Source: Thermoguttaceae bacterium
Lineage (GTDB): Bacteria > Planctomycetota > Planctomycetia > Pirellulales > Thermoguttaceae
Assembly (NCBI GenBank): GCA_017408405.1
Contig: JAFQUP010000097.1
Span: 1-38,289, forward strand
Reading direction: 5' to 3'
Length of the DNA: 38,289 nt
The notes under the pieces were generated by a model. It made no database searches. It was not told the DNA's origin and saw only the letters and a list, made by a program, of their open reading frames with translations. A program made the translations under genes and the position numbers. Shown in pieces: positions 8,245 to 17,700 of this stretch; within the stretch, counting starts at the first letter, position 1, and every line of letters starts with the position of its first letter.

Positions 8245-9384
8245 TCAAAAAGACGGAAGGTTTGGACGCGCGGGAGGTACCGCTCCTTCTTCCTCATTCA
8301 GATACGCGGCGGAAACAAACATCGGTTTGCGATTCCACAAAGCGTAAACTTTATCGACAAGCCCTTCCGTGCTAACGCGAATATCGCCCCACCCGCAGCC
8401 GTCCGCCGAATTGAATGGATCGGAACGATTCATCTGGACCGTCCACTCCGGCATGCCTTTCGGCGCGTAAGGCCACGGCCACGCGGTGGAAAGGAGACCA
8501 TGGAAGTGAATATTTTCGATTTTGTTCGTTAAAACCTGATGAGTATGCCCATGAATAACCGTGCACTTCTGGAAACGTTTCAGAACAGCCTGAACCTTTT
8601 CAGCATCATCCGTCCAGAAATTCCAGTTTTTGTACAGCTTATAGAGCGGAGAGTGAGAGAAAACGACCACAGGCTGATCATCTTTCCAGTCCGCCAACGT
8701 TTTTTCAAGCCACGCGATCTGTTCATCTCCCACAAAGAACGGACGCTGCGCCTGATTATCCAGCCCGGCAACAGTTTTCATTCTTTCCATCGGCGTGAGA
8801 CCGGCAGGAGTCCAGAAATCTTCTTCATTCACGCTCATCAGACAGACAAAACGTACCCCTTTAAGGTCAAATGTCCAGCGCGGCGAACCAAACAGAGACT
8901 GCCATTTTTCCCCCATATCGTAATACCAGTCATGCTCGCCGACCATAATCTTAAGCCGGTCGCGATACTTCAAACCGCTAAGGATTTCAGCCCCAAGCTC
9001 CAGCTCTTCCGGCTGTCCAAGCTGCGCGAGGTCACCGCCGTAGAAAATAAAATCCGGCTCTTCTTCCATCGCGTTTACGTCTTCAACGGCACGCAGCAAA
9101 GCATTCGCGAAGCGGTCATTAATGTGTTTCTGGTAAAGGTGAGAGTCCGAAATATACGCGATTTTAAGAGACTGCTCCTTACCGTCGGCATCTTCTCCCA
9201 ACACGATCTTCATCGGCTGGAAAGATCCAAGTCCCACGGCTCCCGCGCCAAGCGCGGCAGTCATGCTCGCGGAAGCGACTTTTAGAAAACTGCGGCGGTC
9301 CAGATTCACCAGACCGGCGAAAAACTCATTACGCTCCCGTTCCACGCGGGTTTCAAGATTTTCACGAAGATAGCGGATGCTCAT
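8245..9384 (-). CDS. Tat-exported metallophosphoesterase
   Basis: The 379-residue product carries a twin-arginine signal placed unusually far in (RRSFLK at residues 30-35, then SASMTAALGAGAVG). The calcineurin-like dimetal phosphoesterase motifs are in order: D80-x-H82 in AYISDSHL, GGD at 116-118, GEHD at 149-152, H244 in VVFSHSPLY, and GHTH at 279-282. The third motif is normally GNHD, so the metal-bridging Asn is replaced by Glu. The start overlaps the stop of the upstream cytochrome c peroxidase gene by 4 nt (ATGA), implying translational coupling, and AAAGGAG lies 7 nt before the ATG. The substrate is unknown; relatives hydrolyse phosphodiesters or phosphomonoesters. Its place between two heme proteins is unusual. 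Confidence 0.92.
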   Translation of the reverse strand: MSIRYLRENLETRVERERNEFFAGLVNLDRRSFLKVASASMTAALGAGAVGLGSFQPMKIVLGEDADGKEQSLKIAYISDSHLYQKHINDRFANALLRAVEDVNAMEEEPDFIFYGGDLAQLGQPEELELGAEILSGLKYRDRLKIMVGEHDWYYDMGEKWQSLFGSPRWTFDLKGVRFVCLMSVNEEDFWTPAGLTPMERMKTVAGLDNQAQRPFFVGDEQIAWLEKTLADWKDDQPVVVFSHSPLYKLYKNWNFWTDDAEKVQAVLKRFQKCTVIHGHTHQVLTNKIENIHFHGLLSTAWPWPYAPKGMPEWTVQMNRSDPFNSADGCGWGDIRVSTEGLVDKVYALWNRKPMFVSAAYLNEEEGAVPPARPNLPSF

Positions 9385-10691
9385 TTCGCGTCTCCTTTCT
9401 GCTGGTGCTGCTTATGATAAAACTCAAAAGTCAAAACTTTACGCGCGGCAAGCGTTTCATCTCTGTTTTCACGAGCTTTGGAAGCCGCTTCTTTCTGCTC
9501 GGCATAGATTTTCGCGTTCTGGTCCGCAAAACGGACATCCGTCAGGGAGAAAAGGAATTCAACGAGCTGATCCACTTCTTTATTCGTCAAATTCAGCGGT
9601 TCAATGCCGCCGTCAAGATAAAGATTCGGTTCTCCGCCCTTATTGTAGTGGTCCACGACATCCCAAAGAGTCGTGAGAGAACCGTCGTGCATATACGGTC
9701 CCGTAATTCCGATATTCGTCAGCGTCGGCGTTCGGAACGCGCCAATATCCGTCTTTTCCTTGGAAACCATGAATCGGCCAAGCTCACTCAAATCTGTCCC
9801 AATCGCGAGTTCGTCGAGGCGTTCCTCCGAATTATCTTCCTCAAGAAGACGAAGCGCGGTTTTCGCCAGTTCCTCAAAATTCTGTTTCTTCGCCGCGATT
9901 CCAATATTATGGAATTTGCTATCTGAACCGTGCGGATTCGAAGGGCTGAACGTATGGCACGTCATGCACCGGCCGCGGCCGTTAAAGAGAACCCAACCCG
10001 CTTTCGCGTCTGCCGAAATGGCATCTTCATCTCCGGCAAGGTAACGACGGAATGGAGAATCAAAGAAATTCAGCGTACGCTCGAACGCGCCAAGCGCGAG
10101 ACCCATATCCGGATAGTTCACTTCCCGGCCATAAGCCGCTTTGAACATCTTCTGGTATTCCGGGTCATCTTTGATTTTGCCCGCAATCTTTTCTGCGTCA
10201 TTTTCCATCCCCATCTCAATCGGATTAATGATCGGCTGCATCGCCTGATGATCCAGCGACGGAGAACGTCCATCCCAGAACATTGAATGAAGAAGAGACG
10301 CGTTCAAATTCGTCGGAGCGTTTCGTTTACCAAACTGCTTGCGAATACCCTCTGAAGTCGGAATCTGATCTGAAAATCCCCGCGTCACATCGTGACACGT
10401 AGCGCAGGAAACGGTACCATCTTCCGAAAGACGTACGTCAAAATAAAGTTTTCGTCCTAAAGCAACGCGCTCCGGAGTCGTTTCGTTCCCCTCGGGAATC
10501 ATCGCATTCCAAACTGCCGGATCGACTCCCGCCGGAATCTCGAGGGTAGTCTGAAGGGTATCAAAAACCTGATCCTGAACTTTCTCCAAAGTCGCCCCAT
10601 GGGGACCTTTGGGATAGTTAGACGGTATTTCCGCAGATGCGGCACCGATTATTACGAAACAGCATAGCACTGTCAGCAAATGTTTTCGCAT
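9381..10691 (-). CDS. Diheme cytochrome c peroxidase / MauG family
   Basis: This 436-residue periplasmic protein has a signal peptide (MRKHLLTVLCCFVIIGAASA). It carries two heme motifs, CATCH at 96-100 and CMTCH at 242-246, with family landmarks GRKLYFDVRLSEDGTVSCATCHD, RNAPTNLNASLLHSMFWDGR, TDIGAFRTPTLTNIGITGPYMHDGSLTTLWDVVDHYNKGG. Typical members reduce H2O2 with electrons from a monoheme cytochrome; MauG-like members oxidise protein side chains. A charged helical tail (390-436) extends past the usual end. The frame is open upstream to 10748, but GGGAGG (10699-10704) lies 7 nt before the ATG at 10691, where the signal peptide begins. It is the first gene of the operon with the phosphoesterase and the small cytochrome. 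Confidence 0.95.
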   Translation of the reverse strand: MRKHLLTVLCCFVIIGAASAEIPSNYPKGPHGATLEKVQDQVFDTLQTTLEIPAGVDPAVWNAMIPEGNETTPERVALGRKLYFDVRLSEDGTVSCATCHDVTRGFSDQIPTSEGIRKQFGKRNAPTNLNASLLHSMFWDGRSPSLDHQAMQPIINPIEMGMENDAEKIAGKIKDDPEYQKMFKAAYGREVNYPDMGLALGAFERTLNFFDSPFRRYLAGDEDAISADAKAGWVLFNGRGRCMTCHTFSPSNPHGSDSKFHNIGIAAKKQNFEELAKTALRLLEEDNSEERLDELAIGTDLSELGRFMVSKEKTDIGAFRTPTLTNIGITGPYMHDGSLTTLWDVVDHYNKGGEPNLYLDGGIEPLNLTNKEVDQLVEFLFSLTDVRFADQNAKIYAEQKEAASKARENRDETLAARKVLTFEFYHKQHQQKGDAK

Positions 10692-11116
10692 TCTCAAGCC
10701 TCCCCAATCGTCTGGCCTGTGCCATTCGATTAAAAAAATTCCAGTCATAAATCTGAGAAAATATTCTCAATTTCCCAACATGGTACATTTTAATATGTTT
10801 TTATTTTACGAAAAGGGGGGAATCCTTTATTCTTCAAAAAAAACTAAAAAATTCTTAATATTTCCTTCAATAAAAAGATACTTCTTCTGTCAACCTTTAT
10901 CGTCTGGCGAATTTACGTTTTCAAGTGACCTTCCAAAAACTTTACCCACTCCCCATCACCTGCCAATTTTACCAAAAAATCAATTCAGCCGAAAATTATC
11001 CCGGAAAATCAAACGAACAAAGTACTGTTTATCAAAAAAATTTCGCAAGCAAATAGAATATCCAGAAAACGGCAGAATAATTTTGGACTTTTTCACAAAA
11101 AAAACCATCGGCGGTA
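10692..11116. other. AT-rich intergenic region between divergent genes
   Basis: No convincing gene. The only sizeable frame (10780-11157 +) encodes a Lys/Phe-rich protein of no recognisable family, without a good ribosome site, and looks like chance in AT-rich DNA. Visible structure: a perfect short inverted repeat TGAGAA-AATA-TTCTCA at 10754-10769, possibly an operator for the cytochrome operon, and a direct repeat ATCGTCTGGC at 10707-10716 and 10899-10908. A TTGACA can be read on the minus strand near 10890, but no good -10 follows it. Confidence 0.5.
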
Positions 11117-11144
11117 TTTACGAATTTTTTGAATTTGATATAAT
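11117..11144 (+). promoter_or_regulatory. Promoter of tyrS
   Basis: TTTACG (11117-11122), a 16-nt spacer, then a perfect TATAAT (11139-11144). Transcription would begin near 11151, about 228 nt before the tyrS start codon. Confidence 0.65.
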
Positions 11145-11150
11145 ACGTGA

Positions 11151-11378
11151 AGTTTAATTTTCCTCAAGGCTTTTTAGGAATCCCTAAACGAATTTCCACT
11201 AAGAGAAAAAGCGCGAGATTTTTGAAAGGTGTCGATACTTCCGCCCGTCCAGATACGCGCGGGACACATGGAAACACCGACAACAAATCAGGATAATCCG
11301 TGTTCTGGAATTTAGTTTTTTGGGAATTACCTTTAGAAAACGGGGATTTTCCCGGTTGAATGATCAAGGATCGAATCG
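11151..11378 (+). promoter_or_regulatory. Long structured 5' leader of tyrS
   Basis: The leader holds three visible hairpins: TTTAGG-AATC-CCTAAA at 11173-11188; a larger one with GTGTC (11229-11233) pairing GACAC (11263-11267) and CCGC (11241-11244) pairing GCGG (11259-11262); and CGGG/CCCG at 11341-11354, close to the AAGGA ribosome site at 11366-11370. I see no T-box signature (no AGGGTGGNACCGCG-like anti-terminator sequence), so it is not a classical T-box. No small leader peptide rich in Tyr was found. Regulation is inferred only from length and structure. Confidence 0.4.
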
Positions 11379-12668
11379 ATGACCAAACCAACGAGTAACA
11401 TAATTGCCGAATTGCGCTGGCGCAAACAGATTTTTCAGACCACCGATGACGCCAATATCGAAAATTGGCTGATGGAAAAGCCCCGTGCCCTTTATGCCGG
11501 GTTCGATCCAACCGCTGACAGTCTTCATGTCGGACACCTAATGGCTCTCATGATACTCCGCCGTTTCCAGAAAGCGGGACACCGCCCGATCGCTTTGGTC
11601 GGAGGCGCGACGGGAATGATTGGCGACCCCAGCGGAAAAAGCGCGGAACGAAAACAGCTGACTCCGGAAACGGTCGCGCATAATGTCGAATGCATCAAGA
11701 AACAGGTTGGACGTTTCCTGAATTTTGGAAATGGCCCGGACGATGCCGTTCTCGTGAATAATTATGACTGGCTCGCGAACAAAACTTTCATCGAGTTCCT
11801 GCGCGATGTCGGAAAATGTTTCCCGGTGAACGTAATGCTCTCGAAGGATTCTGTCAAATCAAGGCTTGAACGTGAAAACGGCTTGAGCTACACCGAATTC
11901 AGCTACATGCTGCTTCAATCCTATGATTTTGTTCATCTTTATCGCGAATTCGGCTGCGAACTCCAGGTGGGAGGAAGTGACCAGTGGGGAAACATTACGA
12001 CCGGAATTGACCTAGCTCGCCGCATGGAAGGAATCCAGCTTTACGGAATGACCGCGCCGCTGCTCACTAAATCTGACGGACAGAAAATGGGCAAAACGGA
12101 ATCCGGCGCGCTGTGGCTGGACGCCGAAAAATGCTCACCATACCAGTTCTACCAGTACTGGATGAACGTTGAGGATTCGGAAGTGGTCAAGCTGCTTTCA
12201 CTCATGACGGATCTCACGCGTGAAGAAGTGGAGGAAATCGCCGACACTCACACCGCCGCGCCGGAAAAACGTTTCGGTCAGCGCCGTGCCGCGGAGGAAA
12301 TTACCCGGCTCGTTCACGGAGATGAAGGGCTTGCTGCCGCACAAAAAGCTACCGAAATCTTCTTCGGGGCTGAAATCCGCAACCTTAAAGACAGCCAGCT
12401 CCTCTCAATCTTTAAAGACGTTCCTTCCGCAGAATTTACCCGCGCGGAGCTTGAAGCGGGAATCGCTCTGGGAGACGCTCTCGTTAAAGCTGGACTCGCG
12501 AAAACCAAATCGGATGTCCGCCGGGCTTCAGATCAGGGTGGACTTTACGTCAATAACCAGCGATACGCTGATTTTCGACAGCCGCTGACCATCGAAAACC
12601 TCGCCAGTGAAAGTACGATCGTTTTGCGTATGGGCAAGAAAAAATACGCCTTGCTTATCGTAAAATAA
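11379..12668 (+). CDS. tyrS: Tyrosyl-tRNA synthetase
   Basis: This 429-residue class I synthetase charges tRNA-Tyr with tyrosine. The ATP-binding HIGH motif appears as HVGHL (50-54) after YAGFDPTADSL. The tyrosine pocket region includes YTEFSYMLLQSYDF and QVGGSDQWGNITTGIDL. The KMSKS loop appears as KMGKT (236-240). The C-terminal S4 RNA-binding domain is present (GLAKTKSDVRRASDQGGLYVNNQRY, ~365-425). Length is normal for a bacterial TyrRS. It stands alone, with its own promoter, a long leader and a strong terminator. Confidence 0.98.
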   Translation: MTKPTSNIIAELRWRKQIFQTTDDANIENWLMEKPRALYAGFDPTADSLHVGHLMALMILRRFQKAGHRPIALVGGATGMIGDPSGKSAERKQLTPETVAHNVECIKKQVGRFLNFGNGPDDAVLVNNYDWLANKTFIEFLRDVGKCFPVNVMLSKDSVKSRLERENGLSYTEFSYMLLQSYDFVHLYREFGCELQVGGSDQWGNITTGIDLARRMEGIQLYGMTAPLLTKSDGQKMGKTESGALWLDAEKCSPYQFYQYWMNVEDSEVVKLLSLMTDLTREEVEEIADTHTAAPEKRFGQRRAAEEITRLVHGDEGLAAAQKATEIFFGAEIRNLKDSQLLSIFKDVPSAEFTRAELEAGIALGDALVKAGLAKTKSDVRRASDQGGLYVNNQRYADFRQPLTIENLASESTIVLRMGKKKYALLIVK

Positions 12669-12691
12669 TCTTCAAATACCTTCGAAACCTT

Positions 12692-12719
12692 CCGGGCAAA
12701 ATCATTTTTGCCCGGTTTT
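12692..12719 (+). terminator. Strong rho-independent terminator of tyrS
   Basis: CCGGGCAAAA (12692-12701) pairs perfectly with TTTTGCCCGG (12706-12715) around the loop TCAT, followed by TTTT. It begins 24 nt after the tyrS stop. Confidence 0.93.
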
Positions 12720-12798
12720 GAGAGAATAATTACTTTCATCAAAAAAACTCGAAATCCAAAGTCTTTCTCTAAAATTTCCAATTATCTGATTCCGCCTC

Positions 12799-12827
12799 TT
12801 GACTTTTTCATTTTTCTCTATTAAAAT
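12799..12827 (+). promoter_or_regulatory. Promoter of the ceramidase-family gene
   Basis: TTGACT (12799-12804), a 17-nt spacer, TAAAAT (12822-12827). The start site would fall near 12834, giving a leader of about 110 nt. Confidence 0.75.
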
Positions 12828-12944
12828 AGAATTCTGACTTGGACATTTCAATCCAGCTCAAATTCCGCTTCCTGTTTCAGAACGCGGTTCCCCAACCTGC
12901 CACAAAGCCGGTCTTCATTTCCCGCCATTTTTAAGGAGAATCTC

Positions 12945-14369
12945 ATGGTAAAATTCCGTTTTCTTTCCTGTTTCTTTCTGTTTCTCTCACTCTGCGTAAT
13001 TTCATGCGCGGAAGCAAACGGCCACCCCAAATATCTTCGTGTCGGAACGGCTGTCGTGGACTCCACGCCCACCACTTTTCCGGTCGAAATTAACGGTGGT
13101 TTCTTTCCCATTTTCACCGACAGAGTGAATGACCCGCTTCATGTTCGCGCTATCGTCATTGACGACGGCACTACCTGCCTGGCAATGGCTACGGCGGATG
13201 TCTGCATTCTCTCGGACGAAATCGTCGCTGAAATCAAGTCTGAAATTGAAAAGCGAATTCCATTGAAAAAAGAATTCATCATGATTTCTTCCACTCACTG
13301 TCACAGTGCTCCGGCACTTCTGAAAACCCACGCGGCAGGAATTGACGAAAATTACCTGCCTCTTTTCAGGCAAAAAGTGGTCGAATCCGTCGTAACGGCT
13401 TACGGAAACCGCCGGGATGCCCGCGTCGCGTGGGGAAAAGACTTTGATCCGGAAAATGTTTTCTGCCGCCGATTCATCATGAAAGAAGGAACCGCTTGGA
13501 CTCTTGATTCTGATTTCACTGGTTCTACTGGTGATTTCGCCCAAATGAATCCAGGTGCCAGGATTCAAAACGCAATTTGCCGAACTGGCACACCGGACCC
13601 TTCTGTTTACGTCGTCTACTTCCAGACTCCCGATGGAAAACCTCTCGCCCTGATGGCAAACTACTCAACGCACTACGCGGGATCAAGAGACATTTCCGCT
13701 GACTATTTCGGCGTTTTCTGCGAAGAAATACGGAAACGGCTCAACGCGGATGAAACCTTTTTCGCCGTACTCACAAACGGAACAAGCGGTGACACAAACT
13801 GCATCGACTTTTACGATCCCGCGCGTAAATTTGACATGTTCTCCGTCGGAAATTCTGTCGCGGACGCGGCCTTTAGAGCCGTAAAAAACATGAATTTTAA
13901 GGATTGGGTCCCCGTGAAAATGACCGATGTGAAAATGAACATTGGAATGCGAAAAGGAACGCCGGAACAGGTTCAAAAAGCAAAAAAACATCTCCACGAA
14001 CTTGAAGCTGCCGGGAAAAAACTCTCCACTCAGAATGACGCATACGCGCTGAATACTGTCATCATGGCCCAAATGCCGGACCAAAGAGAAATCACCATTC
14101 AGGCGATTCGAATTGGTGATGTCGGGATCTCGATTCTCCCAAACGAAACCTATTCTGAAACCGGTCATCTCATTCGCGCCGCCTCAAAAGCTCCAATGAC
14201 CTTCACCATTGGACTCGCGAACGGTGCCGGAGGATACCTCCCTCCCAAAAAACAGTTTGAGCTTGGCGGGTATACCACGTGGAGAACTCTTAGCAGCTGG
14301 ATGGAAGTCGACGCGGAAGAAAAAATCCGTACGCGGCTCGTCGAAATGCTTAATCAATTATTTGAATAA
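12945..14369 (+). CDS. Secreted neutral/alkaline ceramidase-family protein
   Basis: The 474-residue product has an export signal. VISC at 18-21 fits a lipobox, so it may be a lipoprotein, although Sec cleavage after CAEA is also possible. The mature protein begins LRVGTAVVDSTP, the usual opening of the ceramidase N-terminal domain. SSTHCHSAP at 115-123 matches the family's conserved His-rich zinc-site motif (THTHSGP-like). NYSTHYAGSRDISADYFG and LTNGTSGDTNCIDFYD are further conserved blocks. It lacks the C-terminal domain of full-length ceramidases (about 650-700 residues). Short single-domain members are common in planctomycetes, and their substrates are untested. AAGGAG lies 6 nt before the ATG (12932-12937). 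A hydrolase acting on sphingolipids or another amide-bearing substrate is likely. Confidence 0.88.
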   Translation: MVKFRFLSCFFLFLSLCVISCAEANGHPKYLRVGTAVVDSTPTTFPVEINGGFFPIFTDRVNDPLHVRAIVIDDGTTCLAMATADVCILSDEIVAEIKSEIEKRIPLKKEFIMISSTHCHSAPALLKTHAAGIDENYLPLFRQKVVESVVTAYGNRRDARVAWGKDFDPENVFCRRFIMKEGTAWTLDSDFTGSTGDFAQMNPGARIQNAICRTGTPDPSVYVVYFQTPDGKPLALMANYSTHYAGSRDISADYFGVFCEEIRKRLNADETFFAVLTNGTSGDTNCIDFYDPARKFDMFSVGNSVADAAFRAVKNMNFKDWVPVKMTDVKMNIGMRKGTPEQVQKAKKHLHELEAAGKKLSTQNDAYALNTVIMAQMPDQREITIQAIRIGDVGISILPNETYSETGHLIRAASKAPMTFTIGLANGAGGYLPPKKQFELGGYTTWRTLSSWMEVDAEEKIRTRLVEMLNQLFE

Positions 14370-14404
14370 AAAATCCTGACTGACACTGAAAAAAGGACCT
14401 GAAA

Positions 14405-14447
14405 CCATCCCCATCACTTCATTTGAAGCCTCTCCTGATGGGGATGG
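14405..14447 (+). terminator. Long hairpin after the ceramidase-family gene
   Basis: CCATCCCCATCA (14405-14416) pairs perfectly over 12 bp with TGATGGGGATGG (14436-14447). The 19-nt loop contains a second small hairpin, CTTC-ATTT-GAAG (14417-14428). There is no proper T-run after it, so it may be a transcript-end stabiliser rather than an intrinsic terminator. The rest of 14448-14599 shows nothing I recognise. Confidence 0.5.
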
Positions 14448-14599
14448 GATAAAATTTCAGTTCCATCACTCAAAAAAGCTGGCGGACGAAGACTGACACG
14501 GCGGATTGGTTCAAACTATTCACGGAACGTCTCCCGAGGACACTCCTTTTCAGAAAATAACTTAATTTTTTCCGTAAAATTCCTCTTCTTCCTCCGTAC

Positions 14600-14688
14600 C
14601 TGAAATTTCAGATATTTTTTAAAATTATGGAAAAATTTTTCAAATTTGTTACCAATTTTCTTGCCAGGAGAAAAATTTGGTGTAAAAT
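14600..14688 (+). promoter_or_regulatory. Promoter and palindromes upstream of first PEP-CTERM gene
   Basis: The promoter is TTGCCA (14661-14666), 16-nt spacer, TAAAAT (14683-14688). Upstream lie two perfect 12-bp palindromes, CTGAAATTTCAG (14600-14611) and GAAAAATTTTTC (14630-14641). An imperfect inverted repeat straddles the -35 box (ACCAATTTTC 14651-14660 and GAAAAATTTGGT 14670-14681). These are candidate operators; binding is inference. The leader is about 95 nt. Confidence 0.6.
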
Positions 14689-14783
14689 AAAAAGATGATT
14701 TGAATTTCTGCTGATTTTTTCAGAACTTCCAAGCTGAAATTTTCGTGAAACAACGTTTATCATAATTCCCTTTGGAGTCCATC

Positions 14784-17700
14784 ATGCGCTATTCCATACT
14801 TCAGAAACTCGGGAAAAAAGGCATCCGTAATTCACTCTTCTGCCTTGCCGGTTTGGCCGGGGCAGTTTCAGTAAACGCTGCTGTCGTTTCCACTGACATG
14901 ACTTCAAACTCCGCAAACACCGCCCCTTTCACGGGTGCGGAAGCGATCGAAATCACAAACGGAGCGACGGTTACGCTCAATGCCGCGCATAATTTCTCTG
15001 GAGCCGTTACCATCACAAACGGACGGCTTATCCTGAAAAATGAGAACGGGTTCAAAAACAGTACCACGTTCAACATTGGAACGAACGGCATTCTGGAATT
15101 CGCCTCCAAAAGCCCTTTTAGCTCTGACAGAGGAAACATCCCCGTCAAAACTATCACGATTGAAGAAGGCGGTCTCCTCAATTTTACCGCGGCGTCCGGA
15201 GATAAATTCGCGAATATCGACCATCTTATCCTCAACGGCGGAACGGTCGCGGGGGAAACCGCGCATGACTCTTATGGAAGTTACCTGCTCCGCGGAAACA
15301 TTACCGCGAATAAATCCTCTGAAATCAGTGCCAACTTGACCGTAAGAGGCGGCTGGGGAATCGTCGGTGGAAAAACCGTCTGGAGTGTCGCGGAAAACGC
15401 CGTACTCACGCTCTCCGGGAGAGTCCGTTACGCTGAAACCGGCACTGGCGCGAATCCTGATTTTCCTACCATCACAAAAACCGGAAGCGGTTCTCTCCTT
15501 CTCACAAATACCGCTCTGGATGTCCATCCGCAGGCGGAACTGATCATCAGCGGCGGCACGGTGGAAGCCCAACGTTCCGCTTCTCTCCATGATGGAAAAG
15601 ACGCCGTAAAAATCACCGTAAACAACGGAAAAATGTTATTCTCCGGCTCGGATAACGCCGAAATCAAAAACGATATTTTTATCGCCCAGGACCAAAACGC
15701 CGAAATCTCATCAAGTGTCAGTCGGACTTACTCCGGAGACCTTACCGGAAAAGGAACTTTTAACGTCCGAAACAACGGATGGGTCTACACTTACCTCACC
15801 GGAGACAACTCAAATTTTGAAGGCACTCTGAAAAATGTCGGCGGCGTCCTTTTCTTCAAAGGAAATAATTCCGCGACTCCAAATGCGATTTTTCACGCCG
15901 CGGATATTGTCTGTTTCCTTCCAAATTCCGCGGAAAATTCACTCTTTGCCTTTGGAAGTCTCACGGGAAACGGTACGCTCCGAACGAGCATTGACTCCGC
16001 CGCTGACATTACGATTCAGGTTGGCGCATTAAATCAGGACTCCGTTTTTAACGGAACTATCACGGACTTCGACCGCGATAAAAACACCAACTACGATAAA
16101 GCGGTCACTTTGGAAAAAATCGGTACCGGAACCCTGACTTTAACCAACGCTGACAATAAATTCAGAAATGGTCTCACGGTCAAAAACGGTACTCTCAAAT
16201 TCACGACTCCTGGGGCCGCGGGAAGAGGAAGCATTACGCTCACAAAAAACACTGACTCTGAATTCGGAAAACTCCTCTATCAGGGAAACGGAAACGTCAC
16301 GAACAGCGTCGCAATTGCCGAGGGGGCCGCCTTCACGTTCATCTCCACCGACGACAAAACCACTTACTCCGGAAATCTTACCGGAACTGGTATTTTTGAG
16401 GCCGCGAGTAACAAATTTTTGAGGCTCGACGGAGATAACTCTCAATTCGCGGGAACTTTCAAATCCTCAAATGCGTTCGTCTTTTTCCAGAATAAACTCA
16501 GCGCGAGTCCAAACGCCGAGTACCAAATGACAAATCCATTTGTTCTGAAACCTCTCGAAGCGAACGCTGTCTACCAATTCGGAGCAGTAAACTGGACTGG
16601 TTCGGAAATTCGGTACAGTAACGAAACTGATCAAAATTACCGCAATGCCGTCATCAGCGTCGGACATCTGAATAAAGACGATTACATCAAAACGCTTTTC
16701 CAGAATAATATCGCATTGGAAAAGGCAGGAAATGGAACTCTTACGATTGAAAAGCATCCAAACGGAAATAACTCCTACTCACTCGGCACAACCGTCAAAA
16801 ACGGCACCCTTAAATTCACTCATCCATCCGTTCTTGGAACAGGCGCCGTCAAGGTCACAAAATCCTCTGATTCCGAATTTGGAACGCTCGTTTATTCCGG
16901 CACATCGGGCACTTTCTCCAACGCCCTTGATCTTGCCCAGGGTACCAGCTTCAAAATGAACGCCGGCGGACAGACTCTCGAAATGACCGGCGCGCTGACC
17001 GGGGCAGGTTCCATCAATACCGCGGCGGGTACTCTTAATTACTCAGGAAACTCCTCCGCTCTGGAACACTCCATCAACATTGAAAACGGCGCCGCTTTCC
17101 GCCTCGGAAAAACTCTCACTCTTAACGGCGGACTCACTGGAACCGGAACCATCATCAACTCGGCTTACGGTTCGCGATTCAAGGGGGACAACGCACTATT
17201 CGCTGGAACGATTCAGCTTGACCAACTGGCATATTTCCATAATCCGCAAAGCACCAGCGCGAATTCTCTCTACTCTGGCAATGGAAATATCATCCTCCTT
17301 CTGGAAAACGCCCAGGTCGGCGACACTTACGAAATTGGCGCTCTTACCGACAATGATTTTGTCCGCGCCAGCAGTTCCTCAAATGACAGGCCGCACTGCG
17401 TCAAAGTCGGTGGCTTGAACACCGATTTTACTTTCAACGGTATTTTTGCCGACTATACTTCAAACCGCAAGCTCGGACTCATCAAAACGGGAACCGGAAC
17501 CATGACCATCACCGCGGATCACTCAAAAATTCCCTTGGACCCGGTTGATCCGGATAACGTAAAGCCTTTTTCACTTGGGGCCGTAATTGAAAACGGAACG
17601 CTCAAAATCGCACAGGGGGCCGTCGTGGGAAGTTCCGAGAACGACCTGTTCATGGTTAATGCCGCTTCTGGGGATTTGCTTCCGGGAATCTGCATTGAAG

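Noticed and set aside
10780..11157. 125-codon frame in the gap before tyrS
   Set aside because: AT-rich Lys/Phe composition, no family, no good ribosome site, and it overlaps the tyrS promoter.
11151..11378. T-box riboswitch upstream of tyrS
   Set aside because: No AGGGTGGNACCGCG-type sequence and no terminator/antiterminator pair with a T-run.
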